Assembly: GCA_016201045.1 (NCBI GenBank)
Contig: JACQDM010000001.1
Coordinates: 62,001-126,000 of the forward strand
Length of the DNA stretch: 64,000 nucleotides
From: Afipia sp.
GTDB taxonomy: Bacteria > Pseudomonadota > Alphaproteobacteria > Rhizobiales > Xanthobacteraceae
Reading direction: 5' to 3'
Shown: positions 17,514-24,563 of the stretch, in pieces
How the letters are laid out: the number at the start of each line of letters is the position of its first letter
How positions within the stretch are numbered: the stretch's first letter is position 1
Program-made: the position numbers and the translations under genes
Notes under the pieces: model-generated
The model's input: only the letters and a program-made list of their open reading frames with translations
Databases searched by the model: none
What the model was told of the DNA's origin: nothing

Positions 17514-18377
17514 TTAACGAGCAATCTTGGCATCGCTCACATACAACGAGTGAACCTCACCATCTTTCAAGGTGGGCTTCGCTGTAATGTGCAGCGGCAA
17601 TCCCTGATCTAATGCGCTTGTATAAACGCTACCCGGAACGGTAAGGGCAGGATCGGTGATCTTGCCCGCCACCACGCGGTCATCAGGCATTAGCCTTAGA
17701 CGACAAGCTCCATTCGTCTTGAAGACGCCCTCGACTAGAACTTCGTACTCTTGCGTATCTCCCAATTGAAGTGGCTCTGTCGCGCGTAACACTTCAGCAG
17801 CAGCTTCATCTACGGTTGGTCCAATGGAGGGCGCGCCGATTTGGACTTGCCGAACGGTACGGCCAATCGGCGCGGGCAGCTCTTTTAGCGCTCCGCGATT
17901 GTGTACGACTAATCCCTCGATCATGCCCTGTAACCACGCCTTGTCACGCATCTGACCTTCATGGACTTGTTTGCCGAACTCTATGTTCTCCCTTGCAAGG
18001 TCGTGCATTTTCTCGATTGCCAAAGCCGCCTCACGGTTTCGCCCTAGGGCGGTATTGATGATTGCGTCAAAGGCTTTCTCAACAAAAATTCCGCCGATTT
18101 TAAGAAGCGCAGGATGAAACATCGGCATAGAGCCGCTGTTCATGACCGCGACCAATTCCTGCAATAACCCGTTCTTCTTGGCGGGCCGAACGTAAAATTT
18201 GATTTGGAATTTTTTCGGAACGCCAATCTCAGAAAAGAAAAGGACGTTGCAAACACTGTTTCCAATTCTTGCGATTCCAGAAATGGACCGCCCGAATTGG
18301 TTTGCGTCTACGAGATGGCTATCTGCGAATAATCCCGTGTAGCGAACCGGCAATGGTTCAAATACTTGTTCGTCCAT
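17514..18377 (-). CDS. Transposon passenger: 287-residue protein of unknown function
   Basis: Soluble protein with three visible parts. An N-terminal alpha/beta region (~1-110) includes VRYTGLFADSHLVDANQFG. A helical section follows (~110-150, AIEKMHDLARENIEFGKQV). The C-terminal domain is rich in predicted strands (~190-287, EYEVLVEGVFKTNGACRLR, HSLYVSDAKI), probably a small beta-barrel. It resembles in outline the hypothetical proteins now annotated DUF7946/DUF7947, but I cannot confirm that. The ATG at 18377 is chosen because GGGGGG precedes it; a start 12 bp upstream is possible. It lies tail-to-tail with the transposase. Confidence 0.72.
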   Translation of the reverse strand: MDEQVFEPLPVRYTGLFADSHLVDANQFGRSISGIARIGNSVCNVLFFSEIGVPKKFQIKFYVRPAKKNGLLQELVAVMNSGSMPMFHPALLKIGGIFVEKAFDAIINTALGRNREAALAIEKMHDLARENIEFGKQVHEGQMRDKAWLQGMIEGLVVHNRGALKELPAPIGRTVRQVQIGAPSIGPTVDEAAAEVLRATEPLQLGDTQEYEVLVEGVFKTNGACRLRLMPDDRVVAGKITDPALTVPGSVYTSALDQGLPLHITAKPTLKDGEVHSLYVSDAKIAR

Positions 18378-18428
18378 AATGCCCCCCATAATGGGGGCAT
18401 CATAAGCGGGACAAACGGGAAAAGTCGG

Positions 18429-18578
18429 TTACTTTTTATTGGTCTTTGCCAACGATTCGCGCTTTTTGGGCTTATCTTTCATCGGCTTCGGCTGCGCTAT
18501 ACGCGCGCCTCGTAAGGCCGCAGCCATACGCTCCGCAGATTCTTTCTTGCTGTATTGATCGCCGGAATCTTTTGCCAT
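18429..18578 (-). CDS. Transposon passenger: 49-residue basic protein
   Basis: Small, highly charged protein (MAKDSGDQYSKKESAERMAA then LRGARIAQPKPMKDKPKK) with a helical N-terminal half and a Lys-rich tail. It is very short, but its composition is protein-like. The start ATG is shared in antiparallel fashion with the DUF3800 start: the tetramer CATG at 18576-18579 gives one ATG on each strand. It lies 51 bp upstream of the 287-residue gene on the same strand, so the two probably form one transcript. Function unknown; an antitoxin- or adaptor-like role is only a guess. Confidence 0.6.
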   Translation of the reverse strand: MAKDSGDQYSKKESAERMAAALRGARIAQPKPMKDKPKKRESLAKTNKK

Positions 18579-19407
18579 GTGGAAACCAAAGCCGGAAGAA
18601 GAAGCTAAAACATGCCTCGTTTACATAGACGAAAGCGGTCAATCGGTCAGCACGTATTTCATACTTGGTGCGCTTATCATCCCTTATCAATACGCCGATA
18701 AATTTGATGCCGATATTCTTGCTGCCCGCGCAGATACCGGCGTCCCATCGCACAAGGGCGATGAATACAAAGTTTTAAAATGGGAGAAGGTCTCTCGCAC
18801 AAACCTTCAGGCCTATAAGAACACTGTAGACGCCGTTTTCAAATTCAAGAAAAAGCACACCATGTCGTTGCTCACGGACATGGAAATAAATTGTCTGGCG
18901 GTCAACACGAGCGACCGTCCGCTGCACGTTATTGGCAAGGGTGATCGCGAAACCGCTTACGAGATTGAAATGTATACGCTGCTTGGCGTATGCGTCGCTA
19001 AGCGGTTTTCCGACAAAATATTTGATGTTTGCATAGACGGTAAGTTTTTCCGCAAACACCTAGTAGAGCTTCAAGCGATTTCCAATCACGGCGCGCACCT
19101 ACATCACCATCGCGTTCAATGGCCGTTCCGAAAATTTAGAACTGGCAAGCCGAAATGGAGCTTGCCCTTGCAAGTGGTCGATATTTTCATCGGCGCACTG
19201 CATTACAAATTAAATGGGCATTACGACGCGCCGAATGCCAGCGCAGCAAAGAAAGAGCTTCACGATTATATTTGGAAAACATTAGATCTTCGCGACCCGC
19301 TCATTGTGTTACCGCGTCGGACCAAAAGGCTAATGGACTGGATGCATCGTCCTGGTCCCAAAGACTACAAAACCCATCCGTTCCAAAACGACGCTTACGA
19401 AGATTAG
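18577..19407 (+). CDS. Transposon passenger: DUF3800 domain protein
   Basis: 276-residue protein. The YIDESGQS motif near the N-terminus is the DUF3800 signature and is expected to carry an acidic metal-binding position. Further acidic residues lie in FDVCIDGKFF and in LPLQVVDIFIGALHYK. The layout of spaced Asp residues on predicted strands suggests an RNase H-like nuclease fold, which is family-level inference. DUF3800 proteins are common on mobile elements. The start ATG overlaps, in antiparallel orientation, that of the 49-residue gene. No promoter can be placed without entering that gene. Confidence 0.82.
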   Translation: MWKPKPEEEAKTCLVYIDESGQSVSTYFILGALIIPYQYADKFDADILAARADTGVPSHKGDEYKVLKWEKVSRTNLQAYKNTVDAVFKFKKKHTMSLLTDMEINCLAVNTSDRPLHVIGKGDRETAYEIEMYTLLGVCVAKRFSDKIFDVCIDGKFFRKHLVELQAISNHGAHLHHHRVQWPFRKFRTGKPKWSLPLQVVDIFIGALHYKLNGHYDAPNASAAKKELHDYIWKTLDLRDPLIVLPRRTKRLMDWMHRPGPKDYKTHPFQNDAYED

Positions 19408-19411
19408 GGTG

Positions 19412-19490
19412 CCAGCGGCCCTACACCTGCTTCAACAGGTACGGAACGAGTCCGGTCTACCGCGTAAGGCGGGAGCTTCGAGACCGCTGG
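19412..19490 (+). ncRNA. Possible cloverleaf-like structured RNA
   Basis: Starting 4 bases after the DUF3800 stop, a perfect 7-bp outer stem (CCAGCGG 19412-19418 with CCGCTGG 19484-19490) encloses three hairpins: ACCTG/CAGGT (19425-19440), CGGA/TCCG (19442-19454) and CCGC/GCGG (19460-19472). This makes a 79-nt four-way junction. The arms and loops do not fit tRNA rules. The strand is uncertain, since the complement folds equally. It could be a terminator-like or regulatory element of the cargo, or coincidence. Confidence 0.35.
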
Positions 19491-19555
19491 TCATTCATAC
19501 TGTGGGCGCGCCAATGGGATTCTTCAATTCCCATGTCCTCACCCTACATATTGTT

Positions 19556-19582
19556 CTTTGTGGTGTCACCGATATATATGGG
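19556..19582. repeat. Right terminal inverted repeat of the transposon
   Basis: On the minus strand it begins CCCATATATATCGG and ends GACACCACAAAG. Twenty-four of 27 positions match the left end. Confidence 0.83.
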
Positions 19583-19590
19583 AATATTTC
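19583..19590. repeat. Right 8-bp target site duplication
   Basis: AATATTTC, identical to 16419-16426, directly abuts the right inverted repeat. From here to 19718 is host intergenic sequence that once adjoined the orphan DnaA-domain gene. Confidence 0.82.
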
Positions 19591-19671
19591 CCTATATCCT
19601 AGCCGCAACGCTCCACGGCGGGGATAGCGATTCCCAGAAAATAAATTAGAGGCTTCAGACTTGACTCTTAA

Positions 19672-19719
19672 AGCGTCCGGAATAAGGAAATATTCCTAGG
19701 GTGCAGCGTCTCGGACGCT
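19672..19719 (-). terminator. Inverted repeat at the end of mucR, possible terminator
   Basis: AGCGTCCG (19672-19679) pairs with CGGACGCT (19712-19719), the outer arm touching the mucR stop codon. A tighter 6-bp hairpin AGCGTC/GACGCT (19705-19719) is an alternative fold. A short T run follows on the minus strand. It could terminate mucR transcription. Confidence 0.4.
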
Positions 19720-20129
19720 CACTTCCGCCGCCGCTGCTGACCGAGACCCATTTTCTTGGCGAGCTGCGAGCGAGCGACAGCGTAATTCGGCGCAACCATC
19801 GGGTAGTCAGCAGGCAGCCCCCATTTTTCCCGGTACTGCTCCGGGCTCATATTGTATTGGGTCCGCAAATGACGCTTGAGCGACTTGAACCGCTTGCCGT
19901 CTTCGAGACAGACGAGATAGTCCGGCGTCATCGATTTCTTCAAAGATACGGCTGGCTTCGCAGGCTCATGCGCGGTGTTCGGGTTGCCATTTGCGACGCG
20001 CTGGAGTGCCGCGTGAATTTCGCTGATGAGGCCCGGAATTTCCGCTGCCGTCGTCGCGTTGTTGCTGACATAAGCCGACACGATTGACGCCGTCAGGTCC
20101 ACAAACCCCTTGGGATTCGTATCGCTCAT
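19719..20129 (-). CDS. mucR: MucR/Ros-family transcriptional regulator
   Basis: 136-residue DNA-binding regulator of the rhizobial MucR/Ros family, which controls surface polysaccharide, motility and cell-cycle genes and binds AT-rich DNA. The N-terminal oligomerisation helix region (LTASIVSAYVSNNATTAAEI) and the C-terminal domain CLEDGKRFKSLKRHLRTQYN to EKWGLPADYPMVAPNYA are both characteristic. Of the Ros zinc ligands only one Cys and one His are conserved; the others are Asp and Gln, as in several zinc-independent homologues. A 9-bp inverted repeat lies 15 bp upstream of the start. Confidence 0.93.
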   Translation of the reverse strand: MSDTNPKGFVDLTASIVSAYVSNNATTAAEIPGLISEIHAALQRVANGNPNTAHEPAKPAVSLKKSMTPDYLVCLEDGKRFKSLKRHLRTQYNMSPEQYREKWGLPADYPMVAPNYAVARSQLAKKMGLGQQRRRK

Positions 20130-20143
20130 CGCCTACGACTTCC

Positions 20144-20190
20144 TATTGCGCCGCTATACTAAGATTAGCTCGCGAATTATTGGCGCAATA
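20144..20190. promoter_or_regulatory. 9-bp inverted repeat upstream of mucR
   Basis: TATTGCGCC (20144-20152) and GGCGCAATA (20182-20190) form a perfect inverted repeat flanking a 29-bp stretch that includes AT-rich CTATACTAAG. It is placed 15-61 bp upstream of mucR. MucR regulators commonly repress themselves, so this is a candidate operator or promoter region. Confidence 0.4.
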
Positions 20191-20246
20191 CTTAGGATGT
20201 GACAAGCAAATCGCAGCAACAACGCATGAACTATGCGCTGCAGCGG

Positions 20247-21017
20247 CTAGTGTCGCTGATCGAGATGCGAGCGCAATTCCTCGATGGACGAGAAGCGGAC
20301 CATGCCTTCGGGCATTTGTGCTTCGATAGAGCCGTCCGAGTAGAGCGAATAGGCCATCGAATCGACAACACCCGATTTGACAATAGAAACCGATGCGGCA
20401 TCGCCGCGCCGGGGACCGCTGCGGCCATTTCTCAGCGGCGAGGGGGAATCCGGACTGCCCGGAAAATCGCCGATCTCCTCAGTTACATCGCGGCGGCGTG
20501 ACGTAAATGGCACGTCCCTGCGGTGACGATCAACCGGCTCAGGTGGCGAGGCGGAACGTGTGCGAACAGGCGGCTCATCCTGCCAGGGCGCTGAGAGCGA
20601 CGGCGCATTGGCTGAAGGCAGCGCGGAAGGCGAATGATCGGCGAGATCATCGAAACTGTCGAGATCGGCAGCCTGCGGATCGCGCGGAAATAGACCTTCC
20701 TCCCGGCCTTGCGACCCGCGGATATTCTTTGGCTGAGAGGGGGCTGCGGTTCGGCCGCGTCCGGCCGGTGCCACATCGCGTGATGCAAAAGAGCCCACCG
20801 CCGAAACGGGCAAACCCGCTTCAAGTCTGCGTGTGAGATTGCGCAATTCCCGGGAAACGAAATACAGGCCCATGAGTACGAGGCCGGTGCACGCCATCAC
20901 CGCGCCCGCCAAAATCATCGTATTTCCGAAGCTGAATTCCTTAATCGGGATCCCGAACACAACTGTCAGAACGCCAACGCACAGAACAACCGTCCCGCCG
21001 ATCAACAACGCAATCAT
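20247..21017 (-). CDS. Membrane protein with two helices and a long polar linker
   Basis: 256-residue protein. Two membrane helices lie at residues ~2-25 and ~34-57 (MIALLIGGTVVLCVGVLTVV, TMILAGAVMACTGLVLMGLY). A Ser/Pro/Asp-rich disordered region of about 150 residues follows, then a C-terminal block (~225-256, SLYSDGSIEAQMPEGMVRF, SSIEELRSHLDQRH) that looks conserved. The ATG at 21017 has a GGAG ribosome binding site; the upstream start lacks one. A consensus EcfG promoter lies 257 bp upstream and points this way. Function unknown. Confidence 0.7.
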   Translation of the reverse strand: MIALLIGGTVVLCVGVLTVVFGIPIKEFSFGNTMILAGAVMACTGLVLMGLYFVSRELRNLTRRLEAGLPVSAVGSFASRDVAPAGRGRTAAPSQPKNIRGSQGREEGLFPRDPQAADLDSFDDLADHSPSALPSANAPSLSAPWQDEPPVRTRSASPPEPVDRHRRDVPFTSRRRDVTEEIGDFPGSPDSPSPLRNGRSGPRRGDAASVSIVKSGVVDSMAYSLYSDGSIEAQMPEGMVRFSSIEELRSHLDQRH

Positions 21018-21360
21018 TACAAACTCCAACCCTGTGGCGTGCCCAGCGCCACACTCAGCCACATCATAATACTGTCATCCCGATGGCATTACCAATTCGT
21101 AATTTCCGCAGGCCTTTGAGCGCAAATGCATACCGAACCTACGGAAATTTCTTCGGCAAGTTTCCGCTGATCTACGCAGCATTGCGGAAATACCTTAAAA
21201 AACGCTGGAATTTTACTGTATTGCCGATTGCTGCGGCGCATCAGACATTTACGCCACAATTGCCAATTACTTGAACGAACAACTGCGGTACATTGTTCCC
21301 GAAAAAGAAGCCGAACTGCATTCAGTATCGGTTCAGGGGACTCTGGGTTTACTGACGAAC
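21018..21360. other. Intergenic region with stress promoter and TTTCCGC repeats
   Basis: 343 bp between divergent genes. It holds a consensus EcfG promoter on the minus strand (21274-21299) and four copies of TTTCCGC or its complement at 21102-21109, 21142-21148, 21161-21167 and 21184-21191. Short reading frames here (for example 21083-21274, plus strand) show no ribosome binding site or known motif and are not called. Confidence 0.45.
21274..21299 (-). promoter_or_regulatory. EcfG-type (general stress) promoter
   Basis: The minus strand reads GGAAC, 17 bases, CGTT, a perfect match to the EcfG consensus with an allowed spacer. The first recognised gene in that direction starts at 21017, leaving a leader of about 250 bases. 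Confidence 0.65.
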
Positions 21361-23010
21361 ATGTCTTCCATCACGACATCGGCCCTCGATACGCCGTCAC
21401 GGCGGTCGATCGAGCAGACTTGTGACGATATTGCGCTGGCAGTTCTCGCGGTCGTAGCGATTGTCGCCGGCCTGACATTTCGTGACTACGGGCTTGGCTG
21501 GGACGATTACACCCATGCCGAGTATGCCGATCTGTTGCTGAAAATGTTCCGCAGCGGTTTCACCGATACCAGCGCCCTTACCTTTGCAAATCTCTATATG
21601 TACGGTGGTGGCTTCGACATGATCGCAGCCCTGCTGCACAAGATCATTCCGCTCGAACTGTTCGAGACTCGGCGCCTCGTCGGCGCAATCGTTGGCATCA
21701 TCGGCCTTGGCATAACGTGGCGGCTGACACGCCGTGTTGCCGGTCCGGTTGCCGGCGTTGCGGCCCTGCTCATCCTCGCACTCTGCCCGATCTACTACGG
21801 GCACATGTTCATGAACCCGAAAGACGCGCCTTTCGCGGTGGCGATGATCGTTCTCATGCTCGGCCTGGTACGGTTGGCGCAGGAATATCCGGCCCCCTCC
21901 ACGCGTACAATTCTGATCGTCGGCCTTGGAGCGGGATTGTCGGTCGGCTCTCGCATTCTCGGCGGTCTTGCGTTGATCTACGCGCTCATCGCTTTCGTTC
22001 CGATCTGGACGAACGACGTTCGTTTGCATGGCTGGCGTGAAACTGCTCATCGAATGGGCCATGTGCTTTACGTGCTGCTTCCGGGATTGGTGCTCGGTTA
22101 TTTGGTGATGGGATTGATTTGGCCATGGTCGATCATTGACACCACCAATCCTTTCAAGGCGCTGACCTATTTCTCCCACTTTTTCGAGAAGCCATGGAAA
22201 GAGCTGTTCGACGGCGCAATCGTTTCCGTACCCGACATGCCTTGGTCGTATCTGCCGACGCTGTTCGCGTTGCAGCTTCCGGAGGTCATGCTCGCGCTTC
22301 TGGCCGCGGGCGTCGTCACCACTGCGACCGTCGTGTGGAAACCCGCGTCGGACCCCAAGCGCAAGACCATTCTGTTGCTTCTCACCCTCGCCGCGCTGCT
22401 TCCGCTTGTCATCGCAATGGTAAAGCGACCGGCGCTCTATAACGGCATCCGCCATTTCGTCTTTGTGATCCCGCCGATGGCCGTGCTGGCCGGCGTCGGA
22501 TTTGCTGCGATCTCGGATCGGCTGAAGAAAAGCGGTCGCGGTCTGCAGGCTGCCTTCGTGGCGCTTGTCTGCTTCGGCTTGTCATTGCCGCTCGCGGAAA
22601 TGATCCGGCTGCATCCCTACCAATACACCCATTTCAATCACATCGCCGGGTCTGTGCGCGGCGCGGACGACCGCTACATGCTCGACTATTGGGGTCTTGC
22701 CCTTAAGCAGGCGTCGGAAGGTCTGCGCGAGCAGATCATTGAGCGGCAGGAAATTCCCCCGCGCAACCGCAAATGGCGCGTTGCCGTCTGCGGACCGCAA
22801 CGCCCCGCGCAGGTCGCGCTCGGGCCGGACTTCACCATAGGCTGGGACAGCCACGCCGCCGACTTCGCCATGACGCTCGGAGAATTCTACTGCAAGGGCC
22901 TGAATGCGCCGGTCGTCGTCGAGATCAAGCGTGACGACGTGATCTTCGCGCGCGTCTACGACATTCGGGGCAGCAGCATTGCGAGCCTTCTGGCCATTCC
23001 GGCTCCCTGA
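21361..23010 (+). CDS. ArnT-like (GT39) membrane glycosyltransferase
   Basis: 549-residue multi-spanning protein of the glycosyltransferase 39 / ArnT superfamily, which uses polyprenyl-phosphate sugars at the periplasmic face. The first membrane helix is followed by FRDYGLGWDDYTHAEY, whose Asp pair corresponds to the catalytic first-loop acidic motif. MFMNPKDAPFAVAM and a further 9-11 helices follow. The C-terminal ~110 residues are a soluble domain. The ATG at 21361 is chosen because the preceding 30 codons look non-coding. Acceptor and sugar are unknown; an envelope polysaccharide or lipid is likely. Confidence 0.8.
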   Translation: MSSITTSALDTPSRRSIEQTCDDIALAVLAVVAIVAGLTFRDYGLGWDDYTHAEYADLLLKMFRSGFTDTSALTFANLYMYGGGFDMIAALLHKIIPLELFETRRLVGAIVGIIGLGITWRLTRRVAGPVAGVAALLILALCPIYYGHMFMNPKDAPFAVAMIVLMLGLVRLAQEYPAPSTRTILIVGLGAGLSVGSRILGGLALIYALIAFVPIWTNDVRLHGWRETAHRMGHVLYVLLPGLVLGYLVMGLIWPWSIIDTTNPFKALTYFSHFFEKPWKELFDGAIVSVPDMPWSYLPTLFALQLPEVMLALLAAGVVTTATVVWKPASDPKRKTILLLLTLAALLPLVIAMVKRPALYNGIRHFVFVIPPMAVLAGVGFAAISDRLKKSGRGLQAAFVALVCFGLSLPLAEMIRLHPYQYTHFNHIAGSVRGADDRYMLDYWGLALKQASEGLREQIIERQEIPPRNRKWRVAVCGPQRPAQVALGPDFTIGWDSHAADFAMTLGEFYCKGLNAPVVVEIKRDDVIFARVYDIRGSSIASLLAIPAP

Positions 23011-23115
23011 TATTCGTCATTGAAAAAGTCACATAGCTAGCCCGCGCATCCACGCGGTTGCCGGGACGTGCCGTCGTGTCTAGTATTTCCGCAAATGCAG
23101 CGGGAGAGACCGGCC

Positions 23116-23895
23116 ATGTCGCCAGCGGAAGCGCGCCTGAAGGAAGTTCAATCCACCATGACCGAAGGCGAATGGGCGCAGCGCGTCGATCTCGCGGCTG
23201 CGTACCGTCTGGTCGCACTGTATGGCTGGGACGACCTCGTCGATACGCACATCTCCGCACGGATCCCCGGACCCGAACATCACTTTCTCATCAACCCTTA
23301 CGGCTTGATGTTCGACGAAATCACCGCATCGAGTCTCGTCAAAGTTGATCTCGAAGGCAATCAGCTCACCGAAAGTCCCTACAGCATCAATCCAGCCGGA
23401 TTCACCATTCATTCGGCAATCCATGAAGTGCGCGACGACGCGGGCTGCGTCATCCATCTGCACACGCCGGACGGAACGGCAGTGGCGAGCTGCATGGAGG
23501 GTCTTCAACCGCTAAATCAGACCGCACATTTCGTAACCGGCGATCTCGCCTACCATGACTATGAAGGCGTTGCACTCGATCACGAGGAGCGGCCGCGCAT
23601 CCAGAAGGACCTCGGCGCGAAGAACCATCTTCTTCTCCGAAACCACGGCACGCTGACTGTGGGACGCACCGTGGCGTCGGCGTGGGAGCGCATGTATCAT
23701 CTGGAGCGCTCCTGCACGATGCAGGTTCGCACCCGCATGCTGGGTCCGACTGCCTATCCGGTCGAGAAGATTGTCCTTGAGAAGAACGACGAATTGTTCA
23801 GCAACCGCGACGCACTGGAACTGCGTTCCGTGAAGCTGGTCTGGCCAGGTCTGTTGCGCAAACTTGACAGACTCGATCCGAGCTATAAATCTTGA
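23116..23895 (+). CDS. Class II aldolase/adducin family protein
   Basis: 259-residue zinc-dependent aldolase-fold protein. The class II signature includes THISARIPGPEHHFLINPYG, the metal-binding HLHTPDG and the later LLLRNHGTLTVG, supplying the three histidines usual for this fold. Members include fuculose- and ribulose-phosphate aldolases and many uncharacterised decarboxylase-like proteins; the substrate cannot be assigned here. The ATG has GGGAGAG upstream at suitable spacing. A strong intrinsic terminator follows. Confidence 0.9.
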   Translation: MSPAEARLKEVQSTMTEGEWAQRVDLAAAYRLVALYGWDDLVDTHISARIPGPEHHFLINPYGLMFDEITASSLVKVDLEGNQLTESPYSINPAGFTIHSAIHEVRDDAGCVIHLHTPDGTAVASCMEGLQPLNQTAHFVTGDLAYHDYEGVALDHEERPRIQKDLGAKNHLLLRNHGTLTVGRTVASAWERMYHLERSCTMQVRTRMLGPTAYPVEKIVLEKNDELFSNRDALELRSVKLVWPGLLRKLDRLDPSYKS

Positions 23896-23925
23896 TCCGT
23901 CAGCCTCTACACTGACATGGAATGC

Positions 23926-23956
23926 AAACGCCGCCCAATTCCGGGCGGCGTTTCTG
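23926..23956 (+). terminator. Intrinsic terminator after the aldolase gene
   Basis: AAACGCCGCCC (23926-23936) pairs with GGGCGGCGTTT (23943-23953), an 11-bp stem with a 6-base loop ending in a short T run. Both the position and the strength fit a rho-independent terminator. Confidence 0.85.
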
Positions 23957-24056
23957 CGTGTCACAAAGCACATCTCATAAGTTTTGCTGTCGTATGTCAA
24001 CACTTCGCTAAGGCGGCGCGGCTACAGCTTGGCGGCAATAGCCACGGACGCCGAGC

Positions 24057-24563
24057 ATGAATACCTTCGACGCTGCGATCTGCCTCATCACCCTCGTTGC
24101 GATCATCGTCGGGTTTCGTGCGGGGATCATCCGCAGCGCAGCGACCATCCTCGGCTATATCTCTGCCGCACCGATTGCCGTGTTTCTGACCGCATTCATT
24201 ACAAAGGGGCTCGCGGGCAGCTTCGACATTTCGACGAGCCTCAAATCCTTCATCTTCATCTGCGTGTTCATCGCCATCGGCTATATCCTCGGCGCCCTAC
24301 TGCGATTTTCCATCGACGAAGCAGTCGGCCCGGCGCGGAGTTTGCCGGATCAACTGCTGGGAGCTGTTCTCGGCGCGGTTCGCATCGGTCTTGTCGCGGT
24401 GACTCTGGTACTAGTATTCGACCGCGTGATTCCCGCAGGACGCGAGCCGGGGTACCTCGTAGGATCGAAGCTGCAGCCCATTTTGCTCAAAGCCGGCAAG
24501 CAAGGGCTTCGTAGCCTTCCGCCGGAAACCGCCGCCTATATCGACCAACTTAAACGAAGCTAG
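24057..24563 (+). CDS. cvpA: CvpA family membrane protein
   Basis: 168-residue inner-membrane protein with four predicted helices. AAICLITLVAIIVGFRAGII at the N-terminus and LLGAVLGAVRIGLVAVTLVL in the last helix are typical of CvpA, originally described as needed for colicin V production and linked to envelope stress tolerance. The last four bases overlap the end of the convergent peptidase gene. In this order cvpA often lies near purF or radA, which are not here. Confidence 0.88.
   Translation: MNTFDAAICLITLVAIIVGFRAGIIRSAATILGYISAAPIAVFLTAFITKGLAGSFDISTSLKSFIFICVFIAIGYILGALLRFSIDEAVGPARSLPDQLLGAVLGAVRIGLVAVTLVLVFDRVIPAGREPGYLVGSKLQPILLKAGKQGLRSLPPETAAYIDQLKRS

Larger units (their letters stand above)
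16427..19582 (+). mobile_element. IS1595-family transposon with passenger genes
   Basis: A 3156-bp element defined by 27-bp terminal inverted repeats matching at 24 positions (16427-16453 and 19556-19582) and a perfect 8-bp target duplication. Content in order: transposase (plus), a 287-residue unknown (minus), a 49-residue protein (minus), a DUF3800 protein (plus) and a possible structured RNA. IS1595 elements with passenger genes are known as a class; I do not recognise this cargo combination. Its codon use is visibly more AT-rich than the host genes on either side. It inserted between mucR and the DnaA-domain-IV gene. Confidence 0.85.

Noticed and set aside
19412-19490. tRNA gene
   Set aside because: The 7-bp outer stem and three hairpins suggest a cloverleaf, but stem lengths, loop sizes and the absence of a proper T arm rule out tRNA.
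19409-19627. 72-codon GTG frame after DUF3800
   Set aside because: It crosses the right end of the transposon and coincides with the inverted-repeat structure; the composition gives no sign of a real protein.
16419-19699. Right end of the transposon at the GGAAATATTCC near 19690
   Set aside because: That copy lacks the inner GATATAT...GTGTCACC part of the terminal repeat; the true end at 19582 has it and is followed by the exact target duplication.
21397-22455. 352-codon minus-strand frame opposite the GT39 gene
   Set aside because: Its polar, His/Gln/Arg-rich composition is what antisense reading of a membrane protein gives; the plus-strand protein has clear helices and a DD motif.
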